From the NCBI RefSeq assembly GCF_030272615.1, contig NC_081411.1, positions 160,872,971 through 160,936,970 on the forward strand: 64,000 bases of DNA, read 5' to 3'. Made by a program: the position numbers and the translations under genes. How positions within the stretch are numbered: the stretch's first letter is position 1; each line of letters begins with the position of its first letter. This DNA comes from Cryptomeria japonica. Taxonomy: Eukaryota > Streptophyta > Pinopsida > Cupressales > Cupressaceae. The notes under the pieces are model-generated. The model was not told where the DNA came from and searched no databases. It saw nothing but the letters and a program-made list of their open reading frames with translations. Of this stretch, positions 1 to 10,790 are shown piece after piece.

Positions 1-1017
1 GACATTGGGGATAACTCCTTCAATGATGTGTTGTGTGTACCCCACTTGACAAACAATCTCCTTTCTATCTATCAAATCACACATGGCGCAACTAAGAGAG
101 TTGTGGAGTTCACACCTGACTTAGTTTTCATTAGAGACATGGAGACTAGAGCTATCATTGCGACTAGGGTGGTTGATCATTCATCTCGGTTATACTCCTT
201 TTCAGATTTTGTTGATGATGATTTCACAGTTGATGATTCTACATATGATGATCACACTTATTGTGATAGTTCAGGTTTTGAGGAGCACTTTGGACACTTG
301 AACATGGGGATTCTCACATGTGACCCCATTCTTGAGTCTTGTCTTTCATCTCCTCATATTGATATCACATCACCTATTGCACCTGATGATGCAGATAGTG
401 CGACAGTTTTGCCTTCATGTGATTCAGTGTAGCAGGATATTCATTATCTTCCAGCTTTAGATTCATGGGATGATTACTTGACAGATATTACAGGTTTGTT
501 TGTGGAATCCTACATTGCAGATTTGGGAGACATCATTGATGACATTCATCTTCTCTTTGATGAAGATGATCCTTCTTCGATTGTTGCGAGGGCACACTCT
601 GACTCTCTTGTTCATTCTCTACATGATCATTCTTTCGAGGTTGATATGATTGTGGATACTTATGTACAATAGTTGGAGGAGGTCTCTTTATGTTTTGAGG
701 AGACATGTGAGTCTTTGGGACATGTTCTACATCCATCTCCACTAGATCTTGGAGTGCCTTTTTCAGCAGTGTGGCACAATTTACCACCTTTGGAGGGGGT
801 ACCTTTCAGCATCGACATGGGGACACTTGAGTAGTTTTCAGAGATTCCTTTCATCATGAGTTTTCTTCATACATCTTCCCTTCATGATTGGGGAGACTTC
901 ATGGATACACCTTTGGTTTTGTTTCTTCCTAAGGGGAGGAATGTTATTCGATGTTCGTGGAGCAGTTTCTTCATACATCGAGCTTCTTCCATTGGAGTAG
1001 ATTCTCCATTGAGGGGG
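1..1017 (+). pseudogene. Copia-type polyprotein, pre-integrase region plus acidic 3' segment (copy 1)
   Basis: The frame is open from base 1. The motif VPHLTNNLLSIYQ is the gag-pre-integrase signature that follows the Copia protease. After about 145 codons comes a segment of no known family, rich in Asp, Leu, Ser and His and including the stretch GDIIDDIHLLFDEDDPS. In-frame TAG stops lie at 430, 670 and 832, so this copy is broken. The duplicate at 1807-2517 has CAG at the positions of all three, but has TAG at the codon after the first. A G-run length difference near 1015 shifts the frame relative to the duplicate. The true start and the upstream gag and protease lie to the left of the window; the minus-strand copy at 38.2-42.3 kb shows what they look like. 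Confidence 0.75.
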
Positions 1018-1323
1018 GTCATAGTTTGACTTCTCTTCTTCTCTCATATGGGGGGGACTTTTTCCTCACATGGGGTTTTGTTCCTCACATTCTTCTATGA
1101 GAGTTCTCTTTTATAGCTTTCATCTCTCTTTTTGGGGGAGGGTTTTTTCCCATTAGGTTTTTCTCTCTTTCCCCACTTTGTGAGAGATTTCATTGCATTG
1201 GTTTGCATGCATTTTCATTTGTACATGGGTACCTAACATGGCCTAGTAGCCGGGACCCATCTTGCATTGCTTAGTTGCATTGTAGACTTAAGTGCATTCC
1301 CCTAAGTTGCACTTAAGGGGGTG

Positions 1324-1803
1324 TGTTGGTGTAAATAATTATTCATCATGGATATTATTACACTTACTTAAGTTTACTTAGGATAATGTGTTTCATAGTA
1401 GTTTGGATATGAGACACTTGGGTGTTTGTGCCACATTGGGATAGTGTGTGTAGGAGAAATTCCACCTTTTTTGGTGTTGATCTTGTTATTACACTATCAT
1501 ATCCACTTGTTGTGGAGTGATAATTCCACCTTCGGTGGGTGATCCACCTCATGTGGAATATTATATTATTTCTCCTACCTACCCACACCTATTTCCTGCC
1601 TACCCTTGTTTCTTATTGAGCCACATGTCATATTTGTGTGCTCATACATATCCCTAGCCTTGCCTATATAAGCAGGCTCATCTACATTGTATGTAACGAC
1701 GATTGTAATCCAGTTGATTATTGTTGATCATTTCTATTGATGAGAATACCGTTTATTCTTGTCCCATATTATGTCTCTAATTTGTACATTTCATTGAGCT
1801 CTT
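1324..1803 (+). repeat. LTR of the Copia-type family, internal copy lacking its last bases
   Basis: It starts TGTTGGTG after a purine-rich tract (aagggggtg). It is nearly identical to the LTR at 2741-3240 but stops about 20 bp short of the LTR 3' end, running directly into duplicated internal sequence. A TATA box (CTATATAAG) is at 1664-1672. Confidence 0.85.
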
Positions 1804-1806
1804 GAT

Positions 1807-2517
1807 GCAGATAGTGCGATAGTTTTGCCTTCATGTGATTCAGTGCAGTAGGATATTCATTGTCTTCCAGCTTCAGATTCATGGGATGATTACTTGATAG
1901 ATATTACAGGTTTGTTTGTGGAATCCTACATTGCAGATTTGGGAGACATCATTGATGACATTCATCTTCTCTTTGATGAAGATGATCCTTCTTTGATTGT
2001 TGCGAGGGCACACTCTGACCCTCTTGTTCATTCTCTACATGATCATTCTTTCGAGGTTGATATGATTGTGGATACTTATGTACAGCAGTTGGAGGAGGTC
2101 TCTTTATGTTTTGAGGAGACATGTGAGTCTTTGGGACATGTTCTACATCCATCTCCACTAGATCTTGGAGTGCCTTTTTCAGCAGTGTGGCATAGTTTAC
2201 CACCTTTGGAGGGGGTACCTTTCAGCATTGACATGGGGACACTTGAGCAGTTTTCAGAGATTCCTTTCATCATGAGTTTTCTTCATACATCTTCCCTTCA
2301 TGATTGGGGAGACTTCATGGATACACCTTTGGTTTTGTTTCTTCCTAAGGGGAGGAATGTTATTCGACGTTCGTGGAGCAGTTTCTTCATACATCAAGAT
2401 TCTTCCATTGGTGCAGATTCTCCTTTGAGGGGGGGTCACAGTTTGACTTCTCTTCTTCTCTCATATGAGGGGGACTTTTTCCTCACATGGGGTTTTGTTC
2501 CTTACATTCTTCTATGA
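1807..2517 (+). pseudogene. Copia-type acidic 3' segment (duplicated copy 2)
   Basis: This is the tandem copy of the 391-1100 sequence in the same frame. After one TAG near 1849 it is open from 1894 to 2517 (207 codons), because the codons that are stops in copy 1 at 670 and 832 are CAG here. It has no start context of its own and only makes sense as a duplicated tail of the retrotransposon polyprotein. The Asp/Ser/His-rich segment matches no family I recognise. It is unlikely to be expressed as a separate protein. Confidence 0.65.
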
Positions 2518-2740
2518 GACTTCTCTTGTATAGCTTTCATCTCTCTTTTTGGGGGAGGGTTTTCTCCCATTTGGTTTTTCTCTCTTTCCCCACTTTGTGA
2601 GAGATTTCATTGCATTGGTTTGCATGCATTTACATTTGTACATGGGTACCTAACATGGCCTAGTAGCCGGGACCCATCTTGCATTGCTTAGTTGCATTGT
2701 AGACTTAAGTGCATTCCCCTAAGTTGCACTTAAGGAGGGT

Positions 2741-3240
2741 TGTTGGTGTAAATAATTATTCATCATGGATATTATTACACTTACTTAAGTTTACTTAGGA
2801 TAATGCGTTTCATAGTGGTTTGGATATGAGACACTTGGGTGTTTGTGCCACATTGGGATAGTGTGTGTAGGAGAAATTCCACCTTTTTTGGTGTTGATCT
2901 TGTTATTACACTATCATATCCACTTATTGTGGAGTGATAATTCCACCTTCGGTGGGTGATCCACCTCATGTGGAATATTATATTATTTCTCCTACCTACC
3001 CACACCTATTTCCTACCTACCCTTGTTTCTTATTGAGCCACATGTCATATTTGTATGCTCATACATATCCCTAGCCTTGCCTATATAAGCAGGCTCATCT
3101 ACATTGTATGTAACAACTATTGTAATCCATTTGATTATTGTTGATCATTTCTATTGATGAGAATACAGTTTATTCTTGTCCCATATTATGTCTCTAGTTT
3201 GTACATTTCATTGAGCTCTTGATCTTGGCAAAATCCAACA
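2741..3240 (+). repeat. 3' LTR of the Copia-type element
   Basis: About 500 bp, bounded by TGTTGG and CCAACA, and preceded by the purine tract taaggagggt. The TATA box CTATATAAG lies at 3081-3089. The same LTR occurs in reverse at 37265-37750. No target duplication can be scored because the 5' end is outside the window. Confidence 0.88.
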
Positions 3241-4610
3241 CCTAACATTCAAATGATTTTCAAAAATATCTTTCAAAAGTTACACTAATCATTTAAAAAT
3301 TTCTCAAAAATTTGTCTATTTATATTTAATAATGTTTAGAGAAATTTTTACTTAATAAATTCTGAAATTTTCCAATAGTAACAAATCCCTTTGGAAATAT
3401 TATTTCTCTCTAAATCAACAAAAGAGGAAAATAATAAAAATGTACTCATTATTTGATTATTCATAAATAAAATTTACCCAAAAATATATACTCAACTCAT
3501 TAATTTAAGGTAAAAATATTTATGAAAGCATAAAAGATCATAATATTAAAATCCACTTATTAATCAAATATTATGCATTAAAGAACATTTATATGTAAAA
3601 TATAATTATTCCTTTTACACAAATATTTCGCTTTCAAAAAAAATAATTCAAAGTTCATAAAATATGGAAAATATAATTTTTAAAATAATAATTTTCCTTT
3701 TCTATGCTATTTACATGAATGGTAAAAAATCATTATGAAAATAAAATACTCTATTAAATTTCTTAGGTAAAAAGATACTTCTTGTACATGCAAACCTAAG
3801 AAATATAATTTTGTGTTATAGTATCCCTTTGCAAAACAACAATTAAAAATATATTACCTCACGATGGATCCATCGGGGTAGCATACCTTCTCGGGATACG
3901 ACATTGTATCCCACATCGATACCCGATGGCAATGAAGACTTTGCCTTTGGCTTTGTCATTGCTCTAACAAAAGTTTCCATCGGCATAACTTGGTCCATTG
4001 GGGAAGGCCCTTTTCGGCTATGCCTATACCCGATGGAAAAGAGAGAAATAAAATCTTATCAAATATTTCCATCAGCAAAACATATAGTATCGGAGCAATG
4101 CCATTTTTGCTATGCCGATACCTCTTGAACGTATGCATTGTGGTAGAAAATCTATAAAATGTCCATCTCTCTGTCTTTAGGGTGCTGACATGCAACTCTC
4201 AGAAGGGCAGCAATTTTCTTTTCATTCAAACATTTTGAATAGTGTTGGCCCTCTACTATTTTGCATACCTCCATTGGCAAGTAGCTTGGCCTTTGTTAAT
4301 TTCAAACTTGTAGGCATGACATAGTAGTATGTTTTATGGTAAATCCATATGTCTCCTGGAAGTACTCCACCATAGATTTCATTGTTCCTTTACAATCAAA
4401 ACAAAAAATGCCCAGGCCTGTAGTTTTTACTCAAAATCATTTTTCTTTTGATCATGTTTATGCTTCGTTAATAAATGGTTTTCTTTAACTATAGAACATT
4501 CTTTTGAAATTGCTTTAACCTTAGGTTTGGATTTACTAGGCATAGAGGCTTTATTATCTCTCTTCCGAGAGCGTTATTTTTAATTTAGTACTTCTGTCAA
4601 TCTTCCCTTT
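3241..4610. other. AT-rich intergenic DNA with a CCGATGG-rich patch
   Basis: No gene is recognised. From 3241 to 3860 the DNA is very AT-rich. At about 3865-4130 there is a less AT-rich patch with repeated ATCGG/CCGATGG words, for example 'acccgatgg' twice and 'tatgcc' before a near-identical word. Its vocabulary resembles the 10290-10790 segment inside the palindromic complex and it may be a relic of the same repeat. Short ORFs on both strands here show no protein similarity I can name. Confidence 0.4.
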
Positions 4611-4614
4611 TAAA

Positions 4615-5545
4615 ATTGCTTCAAACTATGCAAAAAGAATTAAAAAATTAATTTCTCCTACGACCTATTTTGGATTAATTTCATTTCCAAATAACTAGGC
4701 ATCCAAATGCCATGAAAATTGGCCAAAAGTTAATTTAATTTAAATAAAACATGGGTTTTATTTCAAATTTCAAGTAGCTCGCCAAATTTTGATACTTGCT
4801 TTGTAAAATGGCCTGCTAGAGCTAGTCGTGGACAATATAAATTTTAAAATAATAGATCAAACGAGCTCTGATTTTTGTGAAAATTAAAATAGAAGCATTT
4901 GACATCAAAATATTAAGTGGGTTGTCCTCTGATTGTTCAAATTCAAAACCTTTTTCTAAAGCATTTTTATGTCGGGATCAATCAGAAAATAATTAAAAGG
5001 CAGGTCAGAACTTCTTTGATTCTCATGAAATCTTACGGACACATAGTCTCATATACCAAAGAAATTCAGCATCGGGCTTTTTTAAGATGAAGATAACATG
5101 CACAAATAATTAGTTTGACATAAGGGTTTAGTGGGAAAGAGCTATCAATGCTTGAATATGACCTTTCAATTCGTGATTTATACATTCTAAGAAAATGCAC
5201 ATAGATTAGCCTCAAGAGAAACAAGAACTGTTATCAAGAGGATCTACAATTTGGCATAAAATATATTTATGATATAAAAAATGCATATGAACAATTAAAT
5301 TGACATAATAGTGCTTAGGTGAGAAGAAATTATGATTCAAAGAGGCGTACCTGGAATGATTTTTCCTTTGCAACCACATACATACCTGGAAATCGACCAC
5401 CTTGTTCATGCATCAAACCTGGTTTCTTAGAGTTGGAAATGGAAGAAACTACTTGATTATAGATGTGACAGATGATTGAACATAGAAATCTTCTTTTTGG
5501 CATGAATCTGGAACTCTAAAATTTTATAAATTTTAGGGTTCCAAC
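4615..5545 (-). repeat. Dispersed repeat R, minus-strand copy
   Basis: Read on the minus strand, the segments around 5490-5545 (tgttggaaccctaaaattt) and 4615-4860 match 35741-37060 on the plus strand in the same order, with clear divergence and length differences. The shared landmark is aaaacccatgttttatt, at about 4750 and about 36910. The TGTTGGAACC-type start resembles an LTR end, so this may be an LTR or untranslated retroelement fragment (inference). Confidence 0.55.
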
Positions 5546-6959
5546 AGGTCCTCTATTTTCTCACACAAAAATCTACAAATTTGTTGCAAAACAATCCATT
5601 TGAATGAAATTCTTAGATGTTACACATTGTTGTATTGTCATTATGAGAATTTAATATTATAGTATACCCAATTTATATCCTTGGATATGAATATCATAGC
5701 TTGGTGCATTAATAAGGCACGGTGGACAAAAATATTTTGTATGCTTTCATTATATTAATTTTCTTTTTTTTGTGACTAAAATGTGTGTCCATGTGAGCTA
5801 TACTGGTTAACTTCATGCTTTAATTTTCTATGTATAGTCATGTTTTTGTGTATATATCATAAATAATCTTAATCCTAAATATGCACAAGTGGTTTAACAT
5901 CAAAACTGATGGAATCTATCTCTCTCTCTCACACACACACACAAAATCATTTCTTATCTTTGATCACAATTGGACACACTAATATGTGTCCCAATATTCA
6001 ATATCTTGGTGACAAATCTCGCCTCTAGTTGACATCACATGTTGTGGATAAGTGAGTTCATTGTCTCATTTACACTCATCATGAATGTAAAAGCTATAAT
6101 CATGAGCTTGATTTCTATTGTTACATGGTGTTTTTATTTAAAGCTTCAGTATTATTTCTTTTGAATGAGTCTTGCAATGACATAATCTACACTTTCTCTA
6201 GCCTACAAAATTTTATAGTTTTCCATAGACGTAGCTCATAGAGATAACATGTAACCAATAAATAGAATCTAAACTTGTTATTTGACTCCTAAATGGATGA
6301 TATGATGGTGTTCCTATGGTTTGTCTAAAGATCCTTCAATTTTGTCTCATCTATGCATTTTCAAGGCAAGAAGTCTCATGTTAGTAAAGATTGTAAGTTG
6401 TGTCGAGTATTTTGACAAGTTAAAGTTGTGAATGCAATCGTTTTCCTTCAAGCAATTATTGAATTTAAAACTTTCCTATGAATCAATTATATAATACATG
6501 TTTCTAATTTGAGTTGTGAATGAAATTTGATCTCCATTGAAGTTGATTGTGATTTTAGGATAGCAAGTAGAATCTTAAAATTTTAGTGCATCACCTCCTA
6601 GGGCTAGTAGTTTTCAATTCAAAAGCAATCTTTCTATCATTTTCTCTTGTCAAGTGCAATAATTTTAGGAGGTTTTTCAAGGGAAGTATCCCATAATATG
6701 GAGGGTCATCCTTGTTTTAGGTCACTCATATCTTGAGAAACTCCCCATGTTGTGCAATATTACTGAGTTTTGCATCTTAGCATTTGGGCACAATCCTTAG
6801 TAACAAAAACTTTTGGCACACCAAGTGGGATAGTTTGGATTGTTTCAGTCCAAGGATTTTCCATACATTATTGATATTTGTATTTATATCAATGATATCT
6901 TCCTTTTGAGGCAATATCTTCACATGCCTAGTGACTCTAATTTCAAATCTATTGGTCCA
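5546..6959. other. Intergenic DNA, no gene seen
   Basis: It contains a short compound microsatellite, (TC)n then (CA)n, at about 5919-5945. The rest is unremarkable AT-rich sequence without a convincing ORF. Confidence 0.5.
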
Positions 6960-8060
6960 ATAGACCAAGTGTTGGTATGTTTCAAAGAAAATATTTTATT
7001 TTGATTCTCTGGCTCTTTGAATGAATAAATATGTCTATACTTCATAAGAGTTTGTCTTATCAAGCCCTATTTCATGAGAGTGATATTCCTACACCATATT
7101 ATCTATATTAGACCCAAAATACTGCTAGTTTTATCCCAGACAAACTTTCTACAGCAAGCTATTAGCATATTCAGTATGCTTACCACCCACCCATCCCTAC
7201 TCAAACACCTTGGGAACTTGAATATAAGTGTACTTATCAAGGGAATTTGATTTGCAATAGAATGAGTGGGCTTATCAAGCCTATCATCATGAGAAAGATT
7301 TGGAGGATCAAACGAAGCAGTATGAAGAATATCTTGCAGTGAGATAAAAACCAAGGAGAAGTAGATGAAGGTTTTTCTTGTTCAATTTTAGAGGTTGGAG
7401 ACTTAATCGGCTCTTTCAATTCCTATCCTCAAACAAGCTCCCTCAACTACAATAGATCATCTTATGAAAGAAGAGGTTCGTAAGTAGAAATTTAAAATTT
7501 TTGGGCAAGGTAAGCCTATTCAACCTTCAAGTGAGTCTTCTAAGTTGAAATCCCAAGTTTTAGAAGCTTTCAACGCATGCAAGATGTTATATGTATGTAG
7601 AAAACTAGGTCATTATTCCCCAAGAGAAACCCTTTAAAGAGATGTCTCCACCACAAGGAATCCCCAAATCTTATCAATGTCCTTTTGCAAATCAACTTTC
7701 ATTCCCTAGCATCATCTACCTTTGTCCAAGAGGTCCTATTATATATCAAAGAGATATTTTATTGAACCAAAGAGAGACTTTTTTGAGGTAGAAACAAAGT
7801 TATCTTGTGTTAATACACCTACAAATGATGTAGAAATAGAAAAATTAAATTAATTGCAATAAAATGATATGTATGATGATATAGAACAATAGGTTAAAGA
7901 GCAAGGAAAAACTGTTGATAACAAGTTTTTGATTGTTTTGTTTAATGAGTTACCTAGTTATATTGAGCAAGATGATGAGATAATGCTTGTTTTGTTTAAT
8001 GAGTTACCTTTGTATGTTATTGATGAAGAAGAAGATACATCTATAATAACTCAACAATAA
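6960..8060 (+). pseudogene. Decayed coding remnant, unidentified
   Basis: Several plus-strand stretches read like protein across stops and frame changes, for example 7436-7620 and 7780-8060. The last contains two copies of a short motif, VLFNELP, in an acidic context ending near 8060. Codon texture suggests an old polyprotein, possibly a retroelement gag or linker, but no diagnostic motif (zinc knuckle, protease or polymerase) is visible, so the family is not assigned. Confidence 0.3.
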
Positions 8061-8120
8061 TTTTGAAACATCACCAGAATACAAATTATGTTGACCTCAA
8101 GGTATTGATTCATCAATATT

Positions 8121-8690
8121 ATGTTTTCTCTATTTCTGTCTCCGCCCCCCTCTCTCTCTCCACTCTCTTTCTATCATTTATCTCTTGTCTCTCCCTCTCA
8201 GTATCTATCTCTCTATCTACTCTCCTCCTCTATTAGGTGTGCCTCTCTCCCATTCCCTCCCTCTCCTACCCCTCTCTCCCTCTCTATGGTCATATGGTAT
8301 TCTTAGGGTTCATATGGTATCCTAGGGATCCATGCATGTGTCCTACGGGGTCATAGGACACCATATGACTCCTTAGGATACCATATGACCTGTAACAATA
8401 CATAAGATGTCATATGGAGTCCTAAGGGGTCATAGGACACTACATGATCCCTTAGCACATGATAGGACCTATAACAAAACCAAATAGTGTCCTAAGGGGT
8501 CATAGAACACCATAGGGTGTTGTTATGGGTTGTATGGTGTCCTGAGGGGTCATATGGCATCCTATGACCCCTTAGAACACCATATGGTGTCGTTATGGGT
8601 TGTGTGGTGTCTTAAGGGGTCATATGGTGTCCTAAGGGGTCATAGACCACCATATGACCCCTTAGGACACCATACAACCCATAACATAGA
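8121..8690 (+). repeat. Pyrimidine tract plus hyper-palindromic short-repeat array (left copy)
   Basis: A TC-rich tract (8121-8290) leads into an array built from variants of CACCATATGACCCCTTAG in both orientations (8290-8690). The segment 8160-8690 is a direct, shorter copy of about 12565-13310. The array ends abruptly at about 8690, where a purine tract in inverted orientation begins. Confidence 0.8.
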
Positions 8691-9590
8691 GGATGGAGAT
8701 AAAGAATAGGGGGGAGAGGGAATTATAGCCCAATATATAGAGAGGGAGATAGAGGTAGAGAAAGATATGGATGGAAAGAGATAGAAATGGAGGAGAGCAA
8801 GAGGGAGATATAATAGATAGAGGGGAGAAGGAGTGATATAGATAGAGGGGGATATAGAGAGATAGAGAGGGATATGGAGAGGAATTTTGAGTAGGAGAGA
8901 TGGAGTGAATAAGAGAGAGATAGTGAGATAGAGGTAGAGAGATATGGATAGAAAGAGATAGAGAGAGGAGTAAGAGGGAGATAAAGAGAATAATAAAGAG
9001 ATAAAGATATAAAGCAAGAGAGATGGGGCGAATAAGAGAGAGGTATAGATAATGAGATATAGATAGAGGGATAGGGAGATATAGATAGAGGGAGAAATAA
9101 TGAGAGAGAAAGGTGATGAAGACAAGTAACAAAGAGAGGAACAAAGAGATAGAGAGAGGTGGAAAGGAGATTTATAGAGAGATAGAAACAAGGAGTGTGT
9201 GTATGAGTGAGAGAGATAGTGAAGTGTTGTAATTTGTAACCTTGCACAATTTACACAACTTTATGTGCCCCTAATTTCATCTGTCCCATCTTAGCTCTCA
9301 CCAGAGTCCATTTTAGGATTTTTTACCTCAAAACTAATGTCATCTTTCTACATGGTAATCTAAACCCTAACATTGAGTTGTTTGCTCTTCATTTCTCATT
9401 TATTTTCCCTATTTTTGATGAACAAGTGCACTCGAGGCACCCTTGTCTGTATAGGGGTGTCCAGGGCATCCTTGGCTTCCTTAAAAAAGACATATTTAAA
9501 TATGTCAGTGCACTTCCGATTCTTGGTGATTTTGGATCTTGGTGTCTCAATTTAACCATTGGAGGTCACCCTAATTGGTGCAAAGAGAGG
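8690..9590 (-). repeat. Inverted arm B' of the palindromic complex
   Basis: A GA-rich tract (8690-9230) is followed by about 350 bp of complex sequence (9240-9590). Both are the reverse complement of about 14240-15075, with long near-identical stretches, for example around 'gagttgtttgctcttcattt'. Long minus-strand ORFs here are Ser/Leu/Tyr translations of the tract, not genes. Confidence 0.8.
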
Positions 9591-9739
9591 GAGAGAGGGA
9601 GGTAGTAAGAAAGAGAGGTAATGAGAAAGGGAGAGAGGGAGGGGGAGGAGAGAGGGAGAGAATAAGAGAGAGATACACCTGAGACAAGGGGAGAGTGAGA
9701 TAGAGAGGATGAGAGGGAGAGACTTCAGAGATAAAGAAT

Positions 9740-9788
<49 letters not shown>

Positions 9789-9925
9789 AAGTGAAAAAGA
9801 GAAATGGAGGGGGGGAGGTAGGAAGAGAGTGGGACAGAGGAGGAGAGTGAGATAGAGAGATAGAGGCAGAGAGTAAGAGAGAAAGAATGGGAGAGAGAGG
9901 GAGAGAGAGAGAAAGAAGATTCATG
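9591..9925 (-). repeat. Purine (GA-rich) tract, inverted partner of 11800-12130
   Basis: Polypurine sequence including a pure (GA)n run at about 9741-9786. The block reads as the reverse complement of the TC tract at 11800-12130, including non-repetitive words around 'acttcagagataaagaatgg'. Confidence 0.8.
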
Positions 9926-10289
9926 GAACATTGTTTAGGCACATAGTGTGTTGATGGAAGATTTAGCTAACATAGCATGTTAGTCGCTTTCACTAATTCA
10001 TGGACTGTGTGCTCACCATTTCCTTTTGCCCCATGAAACAACAAATTAGACTAACATAGCATGTTAGTAGCTTTCGCTGATTTGTGGGCTGCATGGCCGC
10101 CATTTTCTTTTGCCCTATGAAGCCTGTGAATTCGACTAACATGGTGTGTTAGTCACTTTCACTGATTCACGGACTACATGGCCATCATTTCCTTTTGCCC
10201 CATGAAACAACGAATTCAACTAACATAGTGTGTTAGTCACTTTCACTGATTCATGGGCTGCGTGGCACAAACAAAGTGACTACATCAGG
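9926..10289 (+). repeat. 84-bp tandem repeats with dyad core, forward block 1
   Basis: About four units spaced 84-85 bp apart (starts near 10049, 10134 and 10218). Each carries a near-perfect dyad with arms GACTAACAT and ATGTTAGTC around a 3-nt centre, followed by a conserved spacer containing 'ccttttgcccc'. The first unit joins the purine tract through 'attcatggaacattgtttagg'. Confidence 0.85.
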
Positions 10290-10790
10290 GAAGCCTACGC
10301 CGATAAGACCGAAACAACCTGATAAAGAGAGTAAGGTGCAAGAAGACTCATCGGGATAGCTTACACTACCGGAGAAACATTTTTAGAGTTGTGTCGATGC
10401 CTAATGGGCAAAATGCCATAGAGGGCGGATCTATCGGGGAGACTATAACTATCGAAAGCAAGGAAAATACGCTATGCCGACACCCGATGAAGAAATCAGT
10501 GAAAGTTACATCGATTGAAAAGAAAGTTAGATGTCATGGGACCATTGGATGAAGTATTAAGTGACTTCATTCCGCTATTCTGGCTCCAAAATGACAGTAC
10601 AGATTGACCAACACGCGTGTTAGTCGCACATTTTACATTGTCGATTTTGCAATAAACAGGTGCGATTGAGTAACGCGTCACTATCATGCTATACAAAGGG
10701 TCTATTTTTGAGCCAAAATAGCTTTAGCCCATTCCGAAGGCCGATGGAGCGACTGGAGGAATAAACTGAAGAAGGTTTCATCAGAGAGAG
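10290..10790. other. Complex-sequence insert inside the left palindrome arm
   Basis: About 500 bp with higher GC and CpG content than its surroundings, lacking the 84-bp unit except for one decayed dyad near 10617-10635. It contains ATCGG-type words like those at 3865-4130, and 'gagccaaaatagctttagccc', which resembles sequence near 18707. No coding sense is seen. It has no counterpart in the right arm, so it is either an insertion or the ancestral spacer. Confidence 0.5.

Larger units (their letters stand above)
1..3240 (+). mobile_element. Copia-type LTR retrotransposon, 3' part with internal tandem duplication
   Basis: The window opens inside a Copia-type polyprotein just downstream of the protease, in the gag-pre-integrase region, and the element ends with an LTR whose termini are TGTTGG and CCAACA. 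Seen: a block starting near 388 (3' internal region plus most of the LTR) is repeated at an offset of 1,416-1,417 bp, giving internal-LTR-internal-LTR. The junction near 1804 has about 4 nt of shared sequence (TGAT). No integrase, reverse transcriptase or RNase H follows the protease region; the 3' acidic segment runs straight into the polypurine tract. The same family recurs on the minus strand at 37.3-42.4 kb, so the lack of pol seems a family trait (inference). The 5' end lies outside the window. Confidence 0.85.

Noticed and set aside
2076-2439. Minus-strand ORFs paired with 660-1047
   Set aside because: Antisense shadows of the Copia-type acidic segment, duplicated together with it.
3904-4195. 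Plus and minus ORFs of 74-79 codons
   Set aside because: They overlap a repeat-like CCGATGG patch, lack a domain, and occur on both strands.
8640-9247. Long overlapping minus-strand ORFs (160-183 codons) of Ser/Leu/Tyr/Ile
   Set aside because: They are translations of GA/TC-rich tracts in several frames, with no start context or domain.
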